From assembly GCF_042686195.1 (NCBI RefSeq), contig NZ_JBHUOQ010000005.1:229236-293235 (forward strand): a stretch of DNA of 64,000 nucleotides, written 5' to 3'. Position 1 is the first letter of the stretch. Each line of letters starts with the position of its first letter. A program made the position numbers and the translations under genes. The notes below the pieces were generated by a model, which made no database searches, was not told the DNA's origin, and was given only the letters and a program-made list of their open reading frames with translations. Source of the DNA: Corticicoccus populi. Its GTDB lineage: Bacteria; Bacillota; Bacilli; Staphylococcales; Salinicoccaceae. This document shows positions 7,717 to 16,726 of the stretch, one piece after another.

Positions 7717-9216
7717 TTACTTCAGAGCCTCAGCTTCAGCAATCATTTTCGCGACCTGCTGTCCGCTCAATGTTACCATCGGCATACCGCCTCCAGGGTT
7801 TACAGTACCACCGACAAAATATAGGTTATTAATTTCTTCTGAGTGTTTAGGATGCTTGAAACCTTTATTAACTTTTCGATCCGATAATGTGCCGTATATT
7901 GCACCATGATTTGAATGATACATCTGCTCAATATCATGTGGCGTCAGCAGGTACTCCGTCACAATATTCTTGCGAAGATCCTTTAACCCCATATTCTCAA
8001 GTTTAATCAATACACGCTCACGAAATTCAAGATAATCCGCCTTTGTAAAATTCGTATTTTTCAAATTTGGGATATGAGGCAGAATCTTAAGATTTTCAAA
8101 TCCTTCCGGTGCCTGTGATGTATCTGTTTTATTTGTATTTACAAGATATATCGTTGGATCTTCAGGTAGTTGATTATCCTTAAACACCGTTTTATAGTTC
8201 TTCTTTGAGTCGTTTGAGAAGAAAAAATTATGGTGCTTCAACTGTCTATAATGCCCTTTAACACCGACATGCAGTACAAGCCCGGAAGATGCCGGAGGAT
8301 ATTTCTTCTCAAGTTCAGGCAGATTCTTAACCGGCCGGTCCAGTACTTTTTTATAAAATGGAATTACTTCCATATTAGAGACCACATAATCCACAGGAAT
8401 CACTGAGCCGTCATTCAGAACAATATTTTTAATTCTGTCACTGTCATCTGTTATAACGGTTTTCACTTCTATACCCGTACAAATATTAACTCCAATTTCT
8501 TCTGCCAGACGGACAATACCCGCAGATAAGTGATGCAGTCCGCCTTTGACATACCATGCACCTTGTTCATACTGCATATAAGGCAGCATATTTAATATCG
8601 CAGGGGCATCATATGCACTTGAACCCACGTACTTTATAAAATATCCAAGCATATCCCTTAAGTCCCGGTCATTAATTCTTTTATTTATAGCAGACTGCAT
8701 CGTATGAAAGTAATCAAAATCTTTTAAAGCACTCAAAGGACCGTGAAAACGGATGATTTCCTTAAGATTGTCAAGTCCGGCATCAAAGTAACCAGACTTT
8801 GTGACATCATTCAATTTTTTTGAATACTTTAAAAAGGACTCAATGTCTTTTATATCTTTGTGCTGTAAAAAAGGATTTGCCGATTTGATTTGATTAATAT
8901 CACCATACCAGTCGATTACTTTGTTTTTTTTACCGAAAAATGCACGCCATTGAAGTTCAATCTCTTCAATATCAACATAGTCCGTCATATCAACATGACT
9001 TGCTTCAAATAATCTTCTGAATATATCAGGCATTGTTAACAAAGAGGGTCCGAGATCAAAGCCGAATCCATCCTGTTCATGCCGGTTCAGTTTACCGCCG
9101 ATGTGACTATTTTTTTCATAAACAGTCACATCAAATCCCTTTTGTCTCAATGACACAGCAGCTGAAATGCCGCCAAGACCACCGCCTATGACGGCAATTT
9201 TTCTCTGATAAGTCAT
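7717..9216 (-). CDS. crtP: Diaponeurosporene oxygenase
   Basis: A 499-residue FAD-dependent carotenoid oxidase that oxidises the terminal methyl group of 4,4'-diaponeurosporene. It has the dinucleotide motif IGGGLGGISAA at residues 9-19, the NRHEQDGFGFDLGPS block, and the C-terminal NPGGGMPMVTLSGQQVA motif typical of CrtP. It closely resembles S. aureus CrtP over its whole length. It is a paralogue of crtN two genes upstream, and only three bases separate it from crtM. AGGGGTGA precedes the ATG. Confidence 0.94.
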   Translation of the reverse strand: MTYQRKIAVIGGGLGGISAAVSLRQKGFDVTVYEKNSHIGGKLNRHEQDGFGFDLGPSLLTMPDIFRRLFEASHVDMTDYVDIEEIELQWRAFFGKKNKVIDWYGDINQIKSANPFLQHKDIKDIESFLKYSKKLNDVTKSGYFDAGLDNLKEIIRFHGPLSALKDFDYFHTMQSAINKRINDRDLRDMLGYFIKYVGSSAYDAPAILNMLPYMQYEQGAWYVKGGLHHLSAGIVRLAEEIGVNICTGIEVKTVITDDSDRIKNIVLNDGSVIPVDYVVSNMEVIPFYKKVLDRPVKNLPELEKKYPPASSGLVLHVGVKGHYRQLKHHNFFFSNDSKKNYKTVFKDNQLPEDPTIYLVNTNKTDTSQAPEGFENLKILPHIPNLKNTNFTKADYLEFRERVLIKLENMGLKDLRKNIVTEYLLTPHDIEQMYHSNHGAIYGTLSDRKVNKGFKHPKHSEEINNLYFVGGTVNPGGGMPMVTLSGQQVAKMIAEAEALK

Positions 9217-9219
9217 ATT

Positions 9220-10107
9220 TCACCCCTTAAAGTGCTGTTGTATGTACTTTTTTGATACTTTCTTTAAATATAGTTTTCTGGCTTTAGTCACCGCATGCTT
9301 CTTTGAAAAGCAGTCATATTGATGATTTCTGACTTCATTTAATAATTCTTTATAAACATTCAATGAAATTAAAAGAGGCAGCCGTGCTTCCACTTTATAA
9401 TATTTTAATTCTTCTACAAAATCATCGTATAAATTTTCCGCAGTTTCGGCAAGTGTTTCCCAGACATTGATAAAAGCTTCATTAATAATGCCTTGTTCTA
9501 AATCCTGTTTTGTATATTTACTGTCTTTCATTAATGAAACTGGTAAGTATATCCTGTTAAGGTTTGAACAATCTTCCCCTACATCTCTGAGAATATTCGT
9601 AATCTGCATCGCAACACCCAGCTTTTCCGCTTCAATATACCTTTGATTATCTATATTATCAGATAATATGGGCAGAAGCAGGCAGCCTACTGAGCCGGCG
9701 ACGTATTTGCAGTATTCGATGAGTTCTTCAATATCAGCCGGCTGCTTAAAATCCACATCCATTCTTTGTCCTTCTAACTGAACCTTTAACATATCGGCAT
9801 TGATTTTATAGCGCTGCTTAACATCATCCAGTGCTCTCCACATCGGCGTATCCTGAGGAATACCATCCAAAAAAGCACTCACCTCTTTTTCCAGTTTTCT
9901 TAGCTGAACTTTTTTCTCCTGAATATTATCAGCCTTATCCACACTGTCATCTGCTTTTCTGCAAAACGCATAAATTGCATATACAGCATTCGCATCATGT
10001 CTTGGAAGTTGTGAGAAAGCGTAATAGAAACTCTTTGAATACTCTTTAATAATGGTTTCACAGTCGTAGTAATCCTGTTCTAATCTATCCACTTTTTTGT
10101 CAATCAT
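9220..10107 (-). CDS. crtM: Dehydrosqualene synthase
   Basis: A 295-residue head-to-head prenyl synthase that condenses two farnesyl diphosphates to 4,4'-diapophytoene (dehydrosqualene), the first committed C30 carotenoid step. Both Asp-rich motifs are present: RKADDSVDKAD (first) and DVGEDCSN (second). Several start codons lie close together where the gene meets crtN (GTG 10116, ATG 10113, ATG 10107); the ATG at 10107 is chosen because AAGGGG then lies 8 bases away. The SD sits inside the end of crtN, so translation is probably coupled. Confidence 0.94.
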   Translation of the reverse strand: MIDKKVDRLEQDYYDCETIIKEYSKSFYYAFSQLPRHDANAVYAIYAFCRKADDSVDKADNIQEKKVQLRKLEKEVSAFLDGIPQDTPMWRALDDVKQRYKINADMLKVQLEGQRMDVDFKQPADIEELIEYCKYVAGSVGCLLLPILSDNIDNQRYIEAEKLGVAMQITNILRDVGEDCSNLNRIYLPVSLMKDSKYTKQDLEQGIINEAFINVWETLAETAENLYDDFVEELKYYKVEARLPLLISLNVYKELLNEVRNHQYDCFSKKHAVTKARKLYLKKVSKKYIQQHFKG

Positions 10108-10112
10108 TATCA

Positions 10113-11612
10113 TCACCCCTTATCATCTTTCAACAATTCCTGAACTGCTATCTTCGCAGACAATAATACAATCGGTACCCCCGCACCGGGGTGTGTACTG
10201 CTCCCCGTAAAATATAAGTTTTCACAGTGCGTCGCCTTACTCTGAGGTCTTAAGTGATTACTCTGGTTTAATGTCGGCATCAACCCAAACGTCGCACCTC
10301 TGTATGCATTGAATTGATTTTGAAAATCATGTGGATCTACTCTGGTTTCTGTTACAATGTCATCTTCAAATTCCGCCATTCCCGGCAGTTCTTTTAACTT
10401 ATCAATGATTTTCGTCCGGTAATGCTCTATCATCGCTTCATTCCATGTATACTTCATGGTTTCAGTATTTGATACAGGCATTAAAACGTAAATACCGTCT
10501 TTCCCTTTTGGTGCAAGCCCCGGATCAATTTTTGAGGCAATATACATATATAAAGAAGGATCTGAAATCATGCGTCCTTCAAAGATATCTTTAATATTCT
10601 GATCCAGATCTTCTGAAAATATAAAATTATGTACATCTTTAATCTCAGGGTATTTTTTATTCATTCCGAAATAAAACAAGAGACACGAGCACGAATATGA
10701 CATACTGTCGATTTTTTTATCATTATATTTTCCCTTATGCTGATTATCACGAATCAAATGCTTCATCGCATAAGGAAAATCTGCATTACACATAACTAAA
10801 TCTCCGGGAATAAAACTACCGTTCACTTGAAGTCCAATGGCTTTATTATTTTCAATCACGATATTTTCAACCGAATGATTATATCTTATCTTACCGCCGA
10901 GATCTTCAAATAACTGTGCCATTCCACGGGCCATACTAAACATGCCGCCCTTTATAAACCACACACCATACAGAAATTCAATCATCGGAATAATCGTATA
11001 TAAAGATGGCCCTTTAGAAGGGGCAATACCGATATATAAGGTCTGAAAGCTGATCATTTGTCTCATTCTTTTATCCTTAATATACTTTTCAAGCATTTTT
11101 TCAGCTGAATTCAGTGTTTTCAACTTCAGACCCTGATTTAACATAAAAGGGTTGTAAAACTCTTTTGCACTCCTGAACGGTCTTTGGATAAAATGATTTT
11201 TTGCCACATTAAAACGTTTGTAAATATCACTTAAATATTTTAAGAAACCTTCTGCATCTGATTCACTGACGTTTTCAAACATTTCCATAATTTTCACTAA
11301 ATCATTGGATACCTGATAATTTTTTCTCCCATGATCAAAATAACTGCTGTACATAGGGTCGACTCTTTCCATTGTGATGTAATCATTCGGATCTTTTCCG
11401 GATATTTCAAATATTTCTCTGAATAATTCCGGCATCATAACAATAGTCGGGCCGAGATCAAAATAATATCCATCCAGTTCAATTTGATTCATTTTACCGC
11501 CCGGAGTACTGTTTTTCTCTATAATTTCAACTTCGTAACCCTCATTTAACAACCTGATTCCACTTGCAAGACCGGCAACACCGGCACCTGTAACAAGTAC
11601 TTTTTTCGTCAT
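10113..11612 (-). CDS. crtN: Dehydrosqualene desaturase
   Basis: A 499-residue FAD-dependent desaturase that introduces three double bases into dehydrosqualene to give yellow 4,4'-diaponeurosporene. It has the FAD motif VTGAGVAGLASG near the N-terminus, the GYYFDLGPT block and the C-terminal THPGAGVPIVLLSAK motif. It fits CrtN in length. It is the second gene of the apparent operon, 18 bases after fni, and touches crtM. Confidence 0.94.
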   Translation of the reverse strand: MTKKVLVTGAGVAGLASGIRLLNEGYEVEIIEKNSTPGGKMNQIELDGYYFDLGPTIVMMPELFREIFEISGKDPNDYITMERVDPMYSSYFDHGRKNYQVSNDLVKIMEMFENVSESDAEGFLKYLSDIYKRFNVAKNHFIQRPFRSAKEFYNPFMLNQGLKLKTLNSAEKMLEKYIKDKRMRQMISFQTLYIGIAPSKGPSLYTIIPMIEFLYGVWFIKGGMFSMARGMAQLFEDLGGKIRYNHSVENIVIENNKAIGLQVNGSFIPGDLVMCNADFPYAMKHLIRDNQHKGKYNDKKIDSMSYSCSCLLFYFGMNKKYPEIKDVHNFIFSEDLDQNIKDIFEGRMISDPSLYMYIASKIDPGLAPKGKDGIYVLMPVSNTETMKYTWNEAMIEHYRTKIIDKLKELPGMAEFEDDIVTETRVDPHDFQNQFNAYRGATFGLMPTLNQSNHLRPQSKATHCENLYFTGSSTHPGAGVPIVLLSAKIAVQELLKDDKG

Positions 11613-11630
11613 TCTACTCCCCCCTGATGT

Positions 11631-12671
11631 TTATAAATTTCTCTGTCTCTTCCAGCTCTCTATTTCTGCTGAGAGGACAACAGGTGTTTTCTGCAGCTGT
11701 TGTATATTTTCAGCCGACACCATTACCGATATCTTTTTCATATGCACGATAAACTGTTCGATGTACCGCACTGTTCCCTCTACACCATCAGTCTGTATTT
11801 TTTCAAGTACTGCTTTTGATATTCCCACTGCATTGGCACCAAGCGCAATACTTTTTACTGCATCCAAAGGAGATGTCACACCACCGCTTGCTAAAATAAA
11901 AGAATCATTCTGAAACGGCTTGGACTCTATCAGAGACACTACTGTTGACTGTCCCCAGTTAAACAGAAAGTTCATATCCTGACCGAAACGCCTTCTGTTT
12001 TCTATCTCGGCAAAGTTTGTTCCCCCTTTTCCACTGACATCTATATACTTTATTCCGGCTTGGACCAAGGTTTGAATCGTCTCTTTAGACATACCAAAAC
12101 CCACCTCTTTAACAATCACGGGAACTTTAACAGCCTTCTTAGTTTCTATGATATTCTCCCGCCAGTTTTTAAAGTCCCGGTCACCTTCCGGCATAATAAG
12201 TTCCTGCGGCGCGTTAATATGTATCTGCAGCCCGTCCGCCTGAAGTAATTCAACAGCGTAACACGCATCTGCCGGTGACACATCTGCCCCAACGTTTGCA
12301 AAAATGATTCCATCCGGATTTTTTTCTCTGACGATTTTGAAAGAATCAATCACACTGTCATCCTTAATCGCAGCATGCATTGACCCGACTGCCATAGGTA
12401 TCTTCACTGCTGCAGCTACTTCGGCGAGCTTTCTATTAATCGACTTTGTCCATTCGCTGCCGCCTGTCATGGCATTGATATATATAGGTGACTGGAATTC
12501 AAACTCACCAAAGCAGGCATTTAAGTTCACTGTATCTAAATTGACAGCCGGGAGCGATTGATGAATTAAGTGAACATGATTAAAATCAGAATCCCCATCT
12601 ATTTTTTGTGAGAGTGCGTGCTTTACATGCTGGTCCTTTCTTTTGGATCTTATATTTAACTCGCTGTTCAT
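11631..12671 (-). CDS. fni: Isopentenyl-diphosphate delta-isomerase, type 2
   Basis: A 346-residue FMN enzyme that interconverts IPP and DMAPP. Family marks are the N-terminal RKDQHVKHAL segment, NAMTGGS, the INAPQE motif, VKEVGFGMS and GGTNFAEIENRR. AGGTGAT lies just before the ATG. In S. aureus fni is not part of the crt operon; here it is the first gene of the cluster, so precursor balance and pigment synthesis would be made together. The roughly 260 bases upstream hold the likely crt promoter and a 12-base palindrome. Confidence 0.94.
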   Translation of the reverse strand: MNSELNIRSKRKDQHVKHALSQKIDGDSDFNHVHLIHQSLPAVNLDTVNLNACFGEFEFQSPIYINAMTGGSEWTKSINRKLAEVAAAVKIPMAVGSMHAAIKDDSVIDSFKIVREKNPDGIIFANVGADVSPADACYAVELLQADGLQIHINAPQELIMPEGDRDFKNWRENIIETKKAVKVPVIVKEVGFGMSKETIQTLVQAGIKYIDVSGKGGTNFAEIENRRRFGQDMNFLFNWGQSTVVSLIESKPFQNDSFILASGGVTSPLDAVKSIALGANAVGISKAVLEKIQTDGVEGTVRYIEQFIVHMKKISVMVSAENIQQLQKTPVVLSAEIESWKRQRNL

Positions 12672-12931
12672 GAACCAATCACCTCGTATATGAAATATAA
12701 TTGTTATTAAATTAAGTGAAAATTACCACTCATAAATATGCTTTAAATACGTATACGTAAATCATATTAATTTGGATCACTTTTTTAAATAAATATTTTA
12801 ATTATAATCAAAATGTTTAATCAACCATTAAAGCAGCCAAAATCAGAAACTATTAAAATACACATAAAAACCCCTGAAATTGAATGTTAACATTCAATTT
12901 CAGGAGTTCACTGTAAATTAAATCCGGTTAT
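12672..12931 (-). promoter_or_regulatory. Upstream region of the fni-crt operon
   Basis: AT-rich stretch of 260 bases. It holds the terminator of the upstream SDR gene (12867-12904), a perfect 12-base palindrome TACGTATACGTA (12748-12759) about 75 bases before fni that could be an operator, and no convincing SigB promoter of the S. aureus crt kind (GTTTAA and GGGTAT boxes not found). A TATAAT lies on the minus strand near 12800, but no well-spaced -35 partner was found. Confidence 0.35.
12867..12904 (-). terminator. Terminator of the SDR-type gene
   Basis: A perfect 32-base palindrome with arms CCTGAAATTGAATGTT and AACATTCAATTTCAGG (12873-12904), followed on the minus strand by GGGGTTTTT. 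It lies about 30 bases after the stop of the gene at 12932-14341. Confidence 0.8.
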
Positions 12932-14341
12932 TTAATGACTTTCAATGGTTGAATGATTTAGTATTTTGGATAGTATTTTCGTTTCGATGCCAAATAGTCT
13001 CATGACAATCAGGTGAATGCGCGCCTGGGTGATTGAATATACAAACCAGGGAAGTGCAGGCTCGTACTCATGGAGTGCAATAAGTACCTCGTCTGTATCA
13101 AGTACCCTTCTAAATTCGAGCCGTGACCTTCCTTCTTTTCTCATAAAGGCAAAACTGCCTCCTTTAATGTAGTACAGCCGTCTGTCCCTGTACGAACGTG
13201 CATTTGATTTTTCAAGTGTTAAAATGGGTGTTTTAAAGAATGGCAGAGTAATATGTGTAATATCTTCTTTAACATCTGTATTAACCACCCTCCCGCTCAT
13301 TCTTGAAAGCCAGTAAATATAATAATCAGCAACATCCGAAATTTCCCATTGGGATGGAATTTTTATTCTTTGTACTGATTTCACATCATTTCTATTAATT
13401 TCTTTCTTTATATTAAAACGTTTCTTCTTTAATGTGTTTTTTGCTTTTTCATTATCCAACGCGGTTCTTACACTTTCTTTAAATGTGGTCGGTGCATTGG
13501 ATATACCGTGAACATAATGATTCTTATTCATTGTCATGTCGTGTACTAGACTTTCGAGGAGCGGATATACCATCTCTTTAGGTGCCTGTGAAATCAGCCG
13601 GACCCAGAATTTTGATACTGTAATGGGAATGACCGGTAAATCTATCATTGGAAGTTTCTTCTCCATTACCTGTGCAGTTTCTTCGAATAACTCTCTGTAA
13701 TTCTTCTCCTCCGGCCCTCCAATATCGATAATTTGATTACAGCTGACTTCTCTTGTAATTGTACTCTTCAGAATGTTAATCACATCTTTTAAGGCAATTG
13801 GATGGGTTTTATGGTATGCCCATGAAGGTAAAATCATTGCAGGGAGGCGCTCGACCAGACTCTTTAAAATTGGAAATGATGACCCGTTCTGTCCCACAAT
13901 CAATCCTGCTCTCAGAGTGACAACAGGGATTCCATAAGAACCTAAAATATTTTCGCACTCAAGACGGCTTTTTAAATGATTGGATAGTTTTTTATCATCA
14001 GGAATGATACCACTCAGATAAACCATTCGACGGACCCCTTTAATTTTGGCTGCCCGCGCAAAATTGTCTGCCAGAATCGCATCCATATCCCTAAAAGTCC
14101 CTTGCGTTAATTTGGAGGAAGGGTGCATGGAGTGCACAAGATACACCGCAACATCAATTTCTTCCATTACGCGTTCGATATCAATCTGTGAATATAAATC
14201 CGCTTGTTTCCACACCACATTTTTTTCATTCTTTTTATTTGAGGTGTTCCTTGATACTGCAATAATTTCACAGTCTTTCTTCAATGTATTTATTAAGTTT
14301 CTGCCAATATAACCACTTGCACCAGTCACCAATACTTTCAC
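12932..14341 (-). CDS. NAD(P)-binding SDR/NmrA-type protein with extra C-terminal domain
   Basis: A 469-residue protein. Residues 1-230 are an atypical short-chain dehydrogenase: GASGYIGRNL at 7-16, an Asp after the second strand region (QADL), YLVHSMH and a YLSGI segment in place of the usual YxxxK centre. The remaining half has the PSQWEISDVADYYIYWL and ALPWFVYSITQARIHLIVMRLFGIE blocks, which I cannot assign. Relatives occur in staphylococci and bacilli without a settled function. It is transcribed alone between the crt promoter region and the GNAT gene and has its own terminator. Confidence 0.75.
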   Translation of the reverse strand: MKVLVTGASGYIGRNLINTLKKDCEIIAVSRNTSNKKNEKNVVWKQADLYSQIDIERVMEEIDVAVYLVHSMHPSSKLTQGTFRDMDAILADNFARAAKIKGVRRMVYLSGIIPDDKKLSNHLKSRLECENILGSYGIPVVTLRAGLIVGQNGSSFPILKSLVERLPAMILPSWAYHKTHPIALKDVINILKSTITREVSCNQIIDIGGPEEKNYRELFEETAQVMEKKLPMIDLPVIPITVSKFWVRLISQAPKEMVYPLLESLVHDMTMNKNHYVHGISNAPTTFKESVRTALDNEKAKNTLKKKRFNIKKEINRNDVKSVQRIKIPSQWEISDVADYYIYWLSRMSGRVVNTDVKEDITHITLPFFKTPILTLEKSNARSYRDRRLYYIKGGSFAFMRKEGRSRLEFRRVLDTDEVLIALHEYEPALPWFVYSITQARIHLIVMRLFGIETKILSKILNHSTIESH

Positions 14342-14420
14342 TCTTAACCATCCCCTTTAATTTTTTCACATCATTTAATATAAGTGAAAATGTGAGTTAA
14401 TATCCTGATAAATTTCTGTA

Positions 14421-14921
14421 TCACACGTCAAGCACCCGCTGCATCTTAAGTGAAATCTGTATTTCATCGGTGCCGGTTGATGCTTCGACTTCTTCGATTA
14501 CTTTAAAACCGTGTGCTTGATAGAAAGGAAGCCCCAGTTCATTATCTTTTTGTACGGACACTTTCTGAACTTCCGCCCCTTTTTGAATCTGGTGTTCTGT
14601 TATTTTCCTGAGCAGTTTCTTCCCTATCCCCTGATACCTGTAATTCTGGTCAATATAGAACACAAAAATATGCCCTGTATTCTTCCCTGCCATCCCGCCG
14701 CCGATGACGCCGATGACTCTGTTGTCTGCAACTGCTGCATAAGTGTAGCTTCCTTTTTTGATATCACTTTTTACTTTTTCATGATTATACCAATGGCTCA
14801 CTGTCTTTCTCTGGGCAGTTTCCGATAATTTCCCGGCCACTGTTTCCCTCCAGCCGTTGCTGCAGACGTCAGCAATCCTATCAGTATCTCCCACTTCTAC
14901 TTTTCTGATATCCAGTATCAT
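14421..14921 (-). CDS. GNAT family N-acetyltransferase
   Basis: A 166-residue acetyltransferase. The acetyl-CoA loop appears as YRYQGIGKKLLRKI (about residues 94-107), preceded by the strand HIFVFYIDQN and followed by LPFYQAHGFKVIEE. A longer frame reaches 15026, but the ATG at 14921 has AGGGGTG at the right distance and lies 10 bases after the response-regulator stop, so it is taken as the start. It is probably co-transcribed with the two-component system; substrate unknown. Confidence 0.85.
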   Translation of the reverse strand: MILDIRKVEVGDTDRIADVCSNGWRETVAGKLSETAQRKTVSHWYNHEKVKSDIKKGSYTYAAVADNRVIGVIGGGMAGKNTGHIFVFYIDQNYRYQGIGKKLLRKITEHQIQKGAEVQKVSVQKDNELGLPFYQAHGFKVIEEVEASTGTDEIQISLKMQRVLDV

Positions 14922-14931
14922 TTTAACACCC

Positions 14932-15531
14932 CTAACTTTTATAATAGTAAACGACAAGCTGTGTCCGGTCGCGCAGATTGAGTTTCGAGAGCATCTGGGA
15001 AATATAATTCCGCACTGTCCCTTCACTTAAAAACAGAGATTCTGCGATTTCTTTGTTATTCAGACCTTCAGCGACCAGCGCCAGTATATCCTGCTCCCTG
15101 CTAGATAAGTCATCTGTAATATTTCTGTGTGATTTGACTGCGATACTGGAAACAATTTCACTGTCAAACACCATGTTACCCGCTTCTACTGCCTGAACTG
15201 CAGGGATGATGCCTTTAAAGTTATCCTTTAATAAATACCCTCTGCAGCCTGTTCTTAAAGCCTCATAAATATATTCATCATCTTTAAACGTCGTAATTAA
15301 TAAAATATTCGCTTCCGGAAATTCTTTCAATATCTCTTTTGATGCCTCAAGTCCCGACATCTCACTCATTCTAATATCAGTCATCAGTAAGTCAGGCTGA
15401 TGTTTTTTATATAACAGAACCGCTTCTTTTCCACTGTTACCGGATGCGGTCACGTCATAGCCTGCACCTTCTACGATTGTTGTCAGCGCCGTCACAACGA
15501 GCGCATCATCATCAATAATTATGATCTTCAT
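14932..15531 (-). CDS. Response regulator, NarL/LuxR type
   Basis: A 199-residue two-domain regulator. The receiver domain (1-115) has the acidic pair DDD at 7-9 and the phosphoacceptor Asp52 in LLMTDIRM. The LuxR-type helix-turn-helix lies at about 135-195 (LSSREQDILALVAEG, NKEIAESLFLSEGTVRNYISQML). The start ATG at 15531 lies 9 bases after AAGGAGG and inside the kinase gene, giving a 20-base overlap. It likely controls the divergent ABC exporter through the palindrome at 16583-16600. Confidence 0.92.
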   Translation of the reverse strand: MKIIIIDDDALVVTALTTIVEGAGYDVTASGNSGKEAVLLYKKHQPDLLMTDIRMSEMSGLEASKEILKEFPEANILLITTFKDDEYIYEALRTGCRGYLLKDNFKGIIPAVQAVEAGNMVFDSEIVSSIAVKSHRNITDDLSSREQDILALVAEGLNNKEIAESLFLSEGTVRNYISQMLSKLNLRDRTQLVVYYYKS

Positions 15532-16567
15532 CAAAGACTGCCTCCTTATACAAAATCACATGCACTGTAAATCCTTTATCGAAAAACGTGTTCAAAACCC
15601 CTCGATATTTATGGACAGTTTCCTTCATGGTCTCAATTCCCATCCCTTTCCCTGGACGGTAATGTGTGCCGTTATCTTTCACCGACACTGTAATAAACTC
15701 CGGATGCTCCCGGATTAAAACAGTGATACTATCCCCGGCAGAATGTTTTCTGACATTCGTTAACGCTTCTCTGATCAACGACAGAAGGTCGACCTTTAAA
15801 TAGTGCGGCAGTGTCGATTCGACTTGATACTGAAAGTCTGTATTCCAGTGCTCCATTTCACTGAGATACTCCTCCACCCTGCTTTTAAAATCAATTGATG
15901 TATCGTATAAATGATGAATACTCGTCCGTATGTCATCCATTCCCGACTTCAAACGGCCCTGGAGCTGCTTCAAAGACGCTTCAATCTTCTCAGGCTCTTT
16001 AACATACTGCAGAGACTCAATTAATAATATGCTGCTCGATAATGAATGACCGAGGGCGTCATGCATATCCCTTGCTATCCTGTTCCTCTCATTCAGCCCG
16101 GCGAGATAGACTTCCCGTTCATGATTTTTCATCAGTTCATTATGCTGTGACCGGAGTCTAAGGTTGTCCTTTGTCAGCTGATCCCTGATGTTTTTATTTT
16201 CAAATTCCAGGATATCCAGCTGGTTGTTCAATTTTGCTGTATACATTACAGCAATTGACGATGCAAAAAGCATCCAGTCCGGAAATAAAGTAAACATTAA
16301 AAGACTTGGAACTGACCATTTACCGAATGTGAGCGCGGTCAGCTGGACAACCATCGGAAAATAATAAAGCCAGTCATAATCTATGAATACGAGTCCGGTC
16401 ATTATCAGGGAAACAATCACATTAAACGATTTCACCCGGACTAAATCCGTACTAAATATCAAAATAAATGAAATTAATGCAATAATAATATTGAATTCAT
16501 CTTCCATTATGAAATAATATCCGCTCAGGACAGTATATATAATTAGTTTTTCTATGATAGTCCTCAT
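15512..16567 (-). CDS. Sensor histidine kinase, HisKA_3 type
   Basis: A 351-residue kinase with 4-5 N-terminal membrane helices (about 5-110), a coiled linker (about 112-160), the phosphoacceptor His169 in ARDMHDALGHSLS and an ATP-binding domain with LIREALTNVRKHS and the G box VKDNGTHYRPGKGMGIETM. There is no large external sensor domain, as in DesK/LiaS-like kinases that sense membrane state or are paired with drug exporters. The ATG at 16567 is preferred (GAGGAG 6 bases upstream) over one eight codons earlier. Confidence 0.9.
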   Translation of the reverse strand: MRTIIEKLIIYTVLSGYYFIMEDEFNIIIALISFILIFSTDLVRVKSFNVIVSLIMTGLVFIDYDWLYYFPMVVQLTALTFGKWSVPSLLMFTLFPDWMLFASSIAVMYTAKLNNQLDILEFENKNIRDQLTKDNLRLRSQHNELMKNHEREVYLAGLNERNRIARDMHDALGHSLSSSILLIESLQYVKEPEKIEASLKQLQGRLKSGMDDIRTSIHHLYDTSIDFKSRVEEYLSEMEHWNTDFQYQVESTLPHYLKVDLLSLIREALTNVRKHSAGDSITVLIREHPEFITVSVKDNGTHYRPGKGMGIETMKETVHKYRGVLNTFFDKGFTVHVILYKEAVFDEDHNY

Positions 16568-16582
16568 ATTATTCTCCTCACA

Positions 16583-16600
16583 ATATGACATTTGTCATAT
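16583..16600. promoter_or_regulatory. Putative response-regulator operator
   Basis: A perfect inverted repeat ATATGAC-ATTT-GTCATAT just before the kinase start, in the divergent region shared with the ABC exporter. The form (ATGAC-N4-GTCAT) is like sites bound by NarL/LuxR-type regulators of the DesR kind. A second inverted repeat, GATACAGT-N13-ACTGTATC, lies at 16664-16692 close to the exporter gene. Confidence 0.5.
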
Positions 16601-16726
16601 CAAGTCATTACTGCAGACACTGATGTGATTCTTTACTTTATTATAAACTTATATATAACAAATGATACAGTCTGTTACCACCTAACTGTATCCGTCATAA
16701 TAAATTGAAATCAGGAGGTTATCAAT

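Noticed and set aside
12672..12931. SigB promoter for the crt operon as in S. aureus
   Set aside because: Neither GTTTAA nor GGGTAT in suitable spacing was found on the minus strand.
14421..15026. Longer GNAT protein starting within the response-regulator gene
   Set aside because: The upstream part is antiparallel-free shadow of the LuxR domain in another frame; the ATG at 14921 has a good ribosome site.
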